Assembly (NCBI GenBank): GCA_900315705.1
Contig: ONAB01000001.1
Span: 207,178 to 242,518 of the forward strand
Length of the DNA: 35,341 bases
DNA from: an uncultured Bacteroidales bacterium
GTDB taxonomy: Bacteria > Bacteroidota > Bacteroidia > Bacteroidales > WCHB1-69
Reading direction: 5' to 3'
Shown: piece by piece, positions 30,151 to 35,341 of the stretch
Layout of the letters: each line of letters begins with the position of its first letter
Numbering within the stretch: position 1 is the stretch's first letter
Notes under the pieces: generated by a model
The model's database searches: none
Told to the model about the DNA's origin: nothing
What the model saw: only the letters and a program-made list of their open reading frames with translations
Translations under genes and position numbers: made by a program

Positions 30151-30672
30151 TTATTGGAGGTATATTTCGACGAGTCCTTCCGGGGTGGAGACGTGGAGGA
30201 TGCGGTTCTCGCGGTCCACTTGGGTGACGAACTGTTGGGAGGCGGGGATGAGGATCTCGGTGCCGTTGTGGTTGACCTGCATAATGGGGTTGTTGCTCAC
30301 TTCGAGGAAATCCTGGCAGGTGCCGATCTCGCCCAGCCGCTCGTCGATGACGGTGAAGCCGATGACTTCGTGGAAGTAGAAGCGGTTGCCGTCGAGGGGC
30401 GGGAGCTGGCTCAAGGGGAGGTAGAGTTCCACTTGGGCGAACTCGCGGCACTCATTGGGGCCGATGCCGTCGAACTTGATGACGAACTGGTTGTTGCCGC
30501 GGTAGGCGATGTGCTCCACGGTGTAAGGGATCTTCTCGCCGTCGAGGTCGAGGAAGAGGGCGTCGAGCTGGGTGTACCGCTCCGGGTTGTCGGTATCAAA
30601 AAAGGCACACAGCTCGCCTTTCAGTCCGAAAGGTCGGGTCAGTGTGCCTAAGTAGAAGAATTCGTCTTTCAT
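30151..30672 (-). CDS. rimM: Ribosome maturation factor RimM
   Basis: A 173-residue protein that helps 16S rRNA processing and 30S head assembly and binds S19. N-terminal RimM domain: FYLGTLTRPFGLKGELCAFF, then VEHIAYRGNNQFVIKFDGIG. C-terminal PRC-barrel: RFYFHEVIGFTVIDERLGEI, and NGTEILIPASQQFVTQVD. Length normal. The ATG overlaps the rpsP stop by 1 nt (TAATG), the usual rpsP-rimM coupling. Confidence 0.95.
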   Translation of the reverse strand: MKDEFFYLGTLTRPFGLKGELCAFFDTDNPERYTQLDALFLDLDGEKIPYTVEHIAYRGNNQFVIKFDGIGPNECREFAQVELYLPLSQLPPLDGNRFYFHEVIGFTVIDERLGEIGTCQDFLEVSNNPIMQVNHNGTEILIPASQQFVTQVDRENRILHVSTPEGLVEIYLQ

Positions 30673-31265
30673 TATGCTTCAGCGGGAGCGGCTTCTTCAG
30701 CGGCGGGAGCCTCTTCAGCGGCGGCTTCTGCGGCCTCGGCAGCAGCTTGTTCAGCGGCAGCGGCTTCGGCAGCTTCCTGAGCGGCCTTGGCTTCTGCAGC
30801 GGCGATTTCAGCATTGCGAGCGGCGATCTTGGCTGACATAGCCTCCTTCACCTTCGTCTCGGCGGCCAAACGTTCTTTCTTGATGTTGCGGGCCTTGTCA
30901 GCCTCTTCACGAACGATGTTGCTGAGCTTGCTGTTCTTCTCCTGTTTCCAAGCCTCGAATTTCTGCTGGGCCTGGCTTTCGCTGAGCGCACCCTTGGCGA
31001 TACCGCCCTTGAGGTGCTTCATCAAATAAACGCCTTCGCGTTTGAGAATCGCACGGGCCGTGTCAGAAGGGGTGGCACCTGCTTCCAGCCAATAGAGCGC
31101 TCTCTCGAAGTTGATGTTGAGGGTTGCGGGATTGGTCAGCGGGTTGTAGGTTCCAAGGTCCTCTATGAAACGTCCGTCACGTGGTGCACGACCATCCGCA
31201 ATTACAAGGTGGTAAAAAGGTTGGTTCTTCTTACCTCTTCTTTGTAATCTGATTCTTGTTGCCAT
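30672..31265 (-). CDS. rpsP: 30S ribosomal protein S16 with Ala/Glu-rich C-terminal tail
   Basis: A 197-residue protein. The first about 85 residues are S16: ATRIRLQRRGKKNQPFYHLV, then ADGRAPRDGRFIEDLGTYNP and ALYWLEAGATPSDTARAIL. The rest is a long helical lysine/glutamate region followed by an alanine/glutamate-rich tail (AAAEQAAAEAAEAAAEEAPA). Such extensions are usual in Bacteroidota S16. Its role in this phylum is unknown. It heads the rpsP-rimM operon and has its own promoter. Confidence 0.95.
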   Translation of the reverse strand: MATRIRLQRRGKKNQPFYHLVIADGRAPRDGRFIEDLGTYNPLTNPATLNINFERALYWLEAGATPSDTARAILKREGVYLMKHLKGGIAKGALSESQAQQKFEAWKQEKNSKLSNIVREEADKARNIKKERLAAETKVKEAMSAKIAARNAEIAAAEAKAAQEAAEAAAAEQAAAEAAEAAAEEAPAAEEAAPAEA

Positions 31266-31343
31266 AAAACTTTGGTTTGTAGTTAGTTATTAAATAATTT
31301 AAATCCCATTTCGTGCCTTCACGAGGCTTCTTTTTTGGGGCGG

Positions 31344-31374
31344 CAAAAATACACATTTTTCTTTATGTTTCAAT
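31344..31374 (-). promoter_or_regulatory. Housekeeping promoter for rpsP-rimM
   Basis: On the minus strand ATTG (31371-31374), a 19-nt spacer and TATTTTTG (31344-31351) followed by CCGCC. It leaves a leader of about 70 nt before rpsP. Confidence 0.55.
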
Positions 31375-31386
31375 TCCTTATTTTAT

Positions 31387-31394
31387 TATTTTTG
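31387..31394 (+). promoter_or_regulatory. Candidate -7 box for the TolB-like gene
   Basis: TATTTTTG followed by CTGCC. The start site would fall about at 31401, leaving only a few nucleotides before the ATG at 31404, so the message may be nearly leaderless or use a downstream ATG (31443). Confidence 0.45.
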
Positions 31395-31403
31395 CTGCCT
31401 TCT

Positions 31404-34400
31404 ATGACGAATCCATTTCGGAACCGGCTCAAACGATGCAAGATGCTCTGTTTCTTGCTGCTGGCATTGCTGTTTTTCGGCGTGCCATCGCCCCTGCACG
31501 CCCAGTTCTACAATGGCTCGCAAATCAGTTTCGGCAAAAACCGCGTGCAGCACCAGAACTTCAACTGGCAGTACCTGCGCGCCGACCAATACGATGTCTA
31601 TTTCTATCCCACCGGCAAGGCCCTGGCCCAGTATGTCTATTACAAAGTGCCCCAGTACCTCGGCGAGATGGCGCAATTGCTCAACTACACCTCGCAGAAA
31701 AAACTGCAGTTCATCGTCTATAATACCCAGCAGGATTTTCGCGAGTCCAACTTCGCCTACGATGACGAGGAGTTCTACAACCAGGGCGGCGTGACCAACA
31801 TCTACGGTTCCAAAATCTATCTCTATTTTGACGGCAACCGGGCCCATTTCGACGCGATGATCCGTGCCGGCATTATGAATGTGTATGCCCACTGGCTCGT
31901 GAACGGCGCCTCCGTACGCTCCAACATCTCCGCCGACTATCTCATCAATGTGCCCAGCTGGTTCTACAGCGGTCTGGCCTCCTATTTCGGCCAGGACTGG
32001 AGCGCTGACATCGACGCGCACGTCAAGGACGGCATCCTCACGCAACGCTATGCCGACTTGGAGGAGTTGTCGCCGGTGGATGCCACCTATGCGGGGCACT
32101 CCTTCTGGCGCTATATCGTGGAGCAGTATGGGGAGGGTGCCATCGCCAAGATTCTATACCGCACGCGCTCGGCGAAGACCGTCGAGAGGGGCATCACCTA
32201 CGCCACAGGCGTGCGCTACCGCGAGCTGCTCGCCAACTGGTACAAGTACTACTACGTGATGTACCATCCTGACGACAAGCGCGAGCAGCCCGAAGGCGAC
32301 GGGGTTGTCAAGCGCCCCAGGACCCAGCGCGACTATGCCCGCATCACGCTCTCCCCGCAGGAGGAGAGTCTCGCCTATGTGACCAATGAGGCCGGCCAGA
32401 TTCGCGTGTGGCTGAAACGCCCGAACCAGTCGCGCCCCCACTGCATCTTCCGCCGTTATGCCAAGACCGAGGACAACCCCGACCTTACCTTCCCCCTTAT
32501 CGCCTGGCACCCCAACGGCGATTTGCTCGGTATGACATTGGAGGACAAAGGGCATTGCTATTATTATCCCTATAATCTGGAAAAAAAGAAATGGGAGAAA
32601 CGTCTTTTGGTGGATGTGGAGAAAATCACCGCCTGGAGCTTCTCGCCCGACGGACAGATGATGCTCTTCTCCGGCTTCCGGAACGGACAGTCTGACATAT
32701 ATTTGTATAGCTTCCTCTCGCGCTCTTTCCAGAACCTGACCAATGACTTTTACGACGATTACGACCCGGTGTTTCTGAATCCCAAGCAGATAGTCTTCGC
32801 CTCGAACCGCGAGATTGACTCTATTGGATTGAAGGATGACTTTATGGAGGCGGCACCGCAGGCAAAATACGACCTTTTCCTGTATGACTATGGCAAGAAG
32901 GATCCGGCACTGTTGCGCGTGACGCGAACCCGTTATGCCAACGAGTACAACGCCCGCCGGGTGGACAAGCAGAGAATCGTCTATCTCAGCGACAACGATG
33001 GGCTGAACAACCGCTACGAGGCGCGTTTCGACAGTGCCATCAGCCGAATCGACACGGGCATCCACTATGCCTATTTCGCCAAGACCGCCCCTCTGACTGA
33101 CCGTGCCCACAGCATCCTGGAGCAGGCCTACGACCCGGCTACGAACCAGGTGGCCGACATTCAGCTCAAGGACAAGGCCAAGCGCATCTATCTCTCCCAA
33201 CTGGACCTTTCCGCTCACACAGACCCTTCGCCATCGATATTCCATAACCGCATCCGGAATGTAGAAGTTGCCCGCGACCCGATGCGGATGGGCGGCGACA
33301 GTCTCCAGCAAGGTGCCCAAAGCGGTTTGGAGGAGCACGGATTCGTGCAGGTCTATGTGAAGGATGAAGCGTGGGGAAGTTCCGCGGAGGGCGATTCTGT
33401 AGCGAACAAGCGCAAGAAGGAGTTTGACATCCCCGTGGGCATTCCCTATCGAGTGCAGTATTCCATCAACAAGTTGGTGACGCAGGCCGACTTCAGTTTC
33501 CTGAACACCTCGTACCAGCAGTTTGAGGGGGGCACGTCGCCTATTTACCTCAACACGGGCTTCAACGCGCTGGTGATGTTCGGCATCACCGACCTTTTCG
33601 AGGACTATCGCATCACGGGCGGCTTGCGCTTGTCGTTTAACTTGCAGAGCAACGAGGAGATGTTCAGTTACGAGAACCTGTCGCGCCGCCTTGACCGGCA
33701 GATTGTGCTCTATCGGCAGGCCATTACCTCTTCCGGTGGCGATTACGTTTATAAGCAGACCTCCAACAGTGTCTTCTATATCTTGAAATACCCATTCGAC
33801 AAGTTCAACAGTTTGCGGCTCACGCTCAAGGGGCGTTATGAAACCAACACGGTGGGGGCGTTGAGCGACCGCACCTTGCAGCAGCCCGACACGCGCCATC
33901 TTTGGGCGGGCGTGAAGTTGGAGTATGTGTTCGACTCCTCCAAGGAGCTCTACACCAATCTCTGGCGTGGCAGCAAGGTCAAGGTGTTTGCCGAATACGA
34001 GCAGCGCGCCGAGAAGGAGACGCAGAATCTCCTGGTGGTGGGATTGGATGCCCGCCGCTCTTTCAAGCTCTACAAGAATATGACGTTTGCCGTGCGTGCC
34101 GCTGCCTCCACCAACGTGGGCTCCGCGCGCCTGGTCTATTTTATGGGCGGTGTCGATAACTGGATCAACGCCAAGTTCAACAGTTCCATTTGGGTGGACC
34201 AGAGCAAGAATTACGCCTACCAGACCTTGGCCACCAATATGCGCGGGTTCCAGCAGAACATCCGCAACGGCACCTCGTTTGTGTTGTTCAGTGGCGAGTT
34301 GCGGATTCCGTTTGTGCAGCTTATCGCCGGTCATCAAGTGGGATTCGAACTCTTCAATTCCCTGCAGCTGAATATCTTTGGCGATGTGGGCACCGCTTGG

Positions 34401-34637
34401 ACCGGTTTGACGCCCTATTCGAAAGACAATTGTCTTTATACCCGTTACATCCATTCCGGTCCCATCGATGTGATGATTCGCCGCCAGGTGGATCCTTTTG
34501 TGGGTGGTTTTGGTCTTGGCCTGCGCTGCTCCCTCCTGGGCTATTTCCTCCGCTTCGATTACGCCTGGGGCGTGGAGGATTTCCGAATTGCCCGGAAGAA
34601 GGGGATGTTCCTGTTTTCAATTGGGACGGATTTTTAG
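31404..34637 (+). CDS. Large TolB-like propeller / outer-membrane beta-barrel protein
   Basis: A 1077-residue protein from ATG 31404 with a signal peptide whose core is MLCFLLLALLFFGVPSPLHA. About residues 25-290 resemble a peptidase-MA-type (gluzincin-like) domain: FGKNRVQHQNFNWQYLRADQ, DVYFYPTGKALAQYV and INVPSWFYSGLASYFGQDWS. However, the HExxH zinc site is not present; the corresponding place reads NVYAHWLVNG, so it is probably not a protease. About residues 300-650 have WD40/TolB-type repeats (WSFSPDGQMMLFSGFRNGQS, DIYLYSFLSRSFQNLTNDFY). From about residue 690 on there is a beta-barrel, ending FSIGTDF with an aromatic C-terminal residue. It is probably in the outer membrane; the function is unknown. 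The family is widespread in Bacteroidota. Confidence 0.82.
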   Translation: MTNPFRNRLKRCKMLCFLLLALLFFGVPSPLHAQFYNGSQISFGKNRVQHQNFNWQYLRADQYDVYFYPTGKALAQYVYYKVPQYLGEMAQLLNYTSQKKLQFIVYNTQQDFRESNFAYDDEEFYNQGGVTNIYGSKIYLYFDGNRAHFDAMIRAGIMNVYAHWLVNGASVRSNISADYLINVPSWFYSGLASYFGQDWSADIDAHVKDGILTQRYADLEELSPVDATYAGHSFWRYIVEQYGEGAIAKILYRTRSAKTVERGITYATGVRYRELLANWYKYYYVMYHPDDKREQPEGDGVVKRPRTQRDYARITLSPQEESLAYVTNEAGQIRVWLKRPNQSRPHCIFRRYAKTEDNPDLTFPLIAWHPNGDLLGMTLEDKGHCYYYPYNLEKKKWEKRLLVDVEKITAWSFSPDGQMMLFSGFRNGQSDIYLYSFLSRSFQNLTNDFYDDYDPVFLNPKQIVFASNREIDSIGLKDDFMEAAPQAKYDLFLYDYGKKDPALLRVTRTRYANEYNARRVDKQRIVYLSDNDGLNNRYEARFDSAISRIDTGIHYAYFAKTAPLTDRAHSILEQAYDPATNQVADIQLKDKAKRIYLSQLDLSAHTDPSPSIFHNRIRNVEVARDPMRMGGDSLQQGAQSGLEEHGFVQVYVKDEAWGSSAEGDSVANKRKKEFDIPVGIPYRVQYSINKLVTQADFSFLNTSYQQFEGGTSPIYLNTGFNALVMFGITDLFEDYRITGGLRLSFNLQSNEEMFSYENLSRRLDRQIVLYRQAITSSGGDYVYKQTSNSVFYILKYPFDKFNSLRLTLKGRYETNTVGALSDRTLQQPDTRHLWAGVKLEYVFDSSKELYTNLWRGSKVKVFAEYEQRAEKETQNLLVVGLDARRSFKLYKNMTFAVRAAASTNVGSARLVYFMGGVDNWINAKFNSSIWVDQSKNYAYQTLATNMRGFQQNIRNGTSFVLFSGELRIPFVQLIAGHQVGFELFNSLQLNIFGDVGTAWTGLTPYSKDNCLYTRYIHSGPIDVMIRRQVDPFVGGFGLGLRCSLLGYFLRFDYAWGVEDFRIARKKGMFLFSIGTDF

Positions 34638-34869
34638 GGGAGACTTTAGACTGAAGACTTTAGACGTAAGACTTTCATTGAGCAGTCCATTCCCCTTCTT
34701 CTAGAAGGGGTGCCCGAAGGGCGGGGTAGTTATAGGGACAAAATCCCAGTAACCCCGCACAAGGCGAAGCCGCAGTGTGGGGGTCAACGCACAAGGCGAA
34801 GCGCAGTGTGGCACCGTGAGGAGGAGTCCCGCAAATCGCAAATCGAAAATCGCAAATCGCAAATTACGG
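34638..34869. other. Hairpin and repeat cluster between two genes
   Basis: 232 nt without a gene. From left to right: CCCCTTC/GAAGGGG hairpin (34692-34710), nested hairpin GCGGGGT...ACCCCGC with inner GGGA/TCCC (34721-34758), duplicated GCACAAGGCGAAGC (34757-34770 and 34789-34802) and a GCAAATC array (34831-34865). It separates two convergent genes and probably acts as a terminator region. Confidence 0.7.
34831..34865 (-). repeat. Heptanucleotide tandem repeat (GCAAATC/GATTTGC)
   Basis: Five 7-nt units on the plus strand: GCAAATC, GCAAATC, GAAAATC, GCAAATC, GCAAATT. It is the same heptamer and unit number as 7971-8005, and also lies just after a gene's stop when read in that gene's direction. 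Confidence 0.9.
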
Positions 34870-35341
34870 CTACCGTCCCAGCATCACGCTTCCCTTGACG
34901 GTGTGCTCCTCCTCGCGGGCGCTCTTGTAGCGGATTACCCAGACGTACATTCCCCTCGGCAGGTTGCCGCCGTCCCATCCCGTGTGCATATCCTTGGTGA
35001 GGAAGACCATCGGACCCCAGCGGTCATAGATCATCATCTCGAAGTCCTCGATCTCGTCGGGATGGCTGAAAATGGGCAGGAAGCGGTCGTTGAGGCCGTC
35101 GCCGTTTGGGGTGAAGGCGTTGGGCATCCAGAGTTCCTGCGCGCAGGGCTCGTAGTCGATGTCAATGTCATCGTTATGGGAGTAGCAGAGGTTGGTGACG
35201 GTGACGGAATAGCTGCCCGGTTGGCGCACCACAAAGCGCGGTTCGGTGCTGCCGTCCTGCCAGCGGTAGGTGCAGAAGGGCAGGTTGGCGGAGAGCACCA
35301 GCTCGTCGCCCTCGCAGAGGGTGGTGTCGGTGCCGAGGTTG
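34870..35341 (-). CDS. C-terminus of a CHU_C-type T9SS surface protein (5' end outside the window)
   Basis: Only the last 157 residues are visible; the frame continues past 35341. The first part (LGTDTTLCEGDELVLSANLP, then YRWQDGSTEPRFVVRQPGSY) is a PKD/Ig-like repeat typical of large adhesin-like proteins. The last about 90 residues are a CHU_C domain: LWMPNAFTPNGDGLNDRFLP, MIYDRWGPMVFLTKD, GWDGGNLPRGMYVWVIRYKS and a final beta strand ending KGSVMLGR. Proteins with this ending are T9SS (type B) substrates delivered to the surface. Its full size and function cannot be told here. Confidence 0.93.
   Translation of the reverse strand, partial: NLGTDTTLCEGDELVLSANLPFCTYRWQDGSTEPRFVVRQPGSYSVTVTNLCYSHNDDIDIDYEPCAQELWMPNAFTPNGDGLNDRFLPIFSHPDEIEDFEMMIYDRWGPMVFLTKDMHTGWDGGNLPRGMYVWVIRYKSAREEEHTVKGSVMLGR

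Noticed and set aside
32154-34454. 766-aa open frame on the minus strand across the TolB-like gene
   Set aside because: Antisense shadow with skewed composition; the plus strand has a full signal peptide and domains.
1-35341. tRNA, rRNA or tmRNA genes
   Set aside because: Gaps between genes are short and none shows cloverleaf or rRNA-like sequence by eye; a covariance-model search would be needed to exclude small RNAs.

Overview
The window is from a member of the Bacteroidota, most likely the Bacteroidales. The block porG - uppS - bamA - ompH is syntenic with the Porphyromonas gingivalis PG0189-PG0193 region. Most promoters visible are of the Bacteroidota housekeeping type (a -7 box TAnnTTTG, sometimes with a -33 TTTG-like box). 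Lineage-typical families are present: a DUF4249/TonB-receptor pair, DUF4468, DUF4837, MbnP-like, FISUMP, and two CHU_C (gliding-motility-associated) C-terminal domains. PorG plus two CHU_C domains imply a type IX secretion system (T9SS). No rRNA, tRNA, transposase, integrase or CRISPR array was seen.

Layout. 1-820 (minus): infC-rpmI, the start of the usual infC-rpmI-rplT operon. 900-6990 (plus): envelope biogenesis operon porG-uppS-bamA and three tandem ompH/skp chaperone genes. 6990-8223: repeat-rich island with a hicAB toxin-antitoxin module between two 83-nt near-identical direct repeats. 8224-11183: ferredoxin (minus) and mutS (plus). 11186-13710 (minus): DUF4837 lipoprotein, ECF sigma factor, and a membrane protein with a putative anti-sigma N-terminus and a periplasmic CHU_C domain. 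13829-16449 (plus): dprA, a phosphodiester glycosidase, an unknown secreted protein. 16480-25020 (plus): a second ECF sigma locus with three lipoproteins, a membrane-spanning putative anti-sigma factor, a TonB-dependent receptor, a DUF4249 lipoprotein, a large outer-membrane protein and one more lipoprotein. 25141-31265: FISUMP protein, merR-smpB diverging from folA-DUF4468-MbnP, rdgB, DUF177-rpmF, rpsP-rimM. 31404-34637: a large TolB-like/beta-barrel protein. 34870-end (minus): the C-terminus of a CHU_C T9SS substrate.

The most interesting part is the pair of ECF sigma loci. Both sigma genes and the outer-membrane protein gene at 22843 are preceded by the same non-housekeeping element, TGTAAC followed 14-16 nt later by GCATC. 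This suggests autoregulated ECF promoters and puts the outer-membrane protein in the second sigma regulon. In that locus the periplasmic C-terminus of the putative anti-sigma factor and the mature N-terminus of the outer-membrane protein share a DT(I/V)YVIE motif with the same 12-residue spacing, suggesting related or interacting envelope-spanning segments. In the first locus the putative anti-sigma factor ends in a T9SS-type CHU_C domain, suggesting a sensor of the secretion system or cell surface. These functional readings are inference; the gene order, motifs and repeats are read directly from the sequence.
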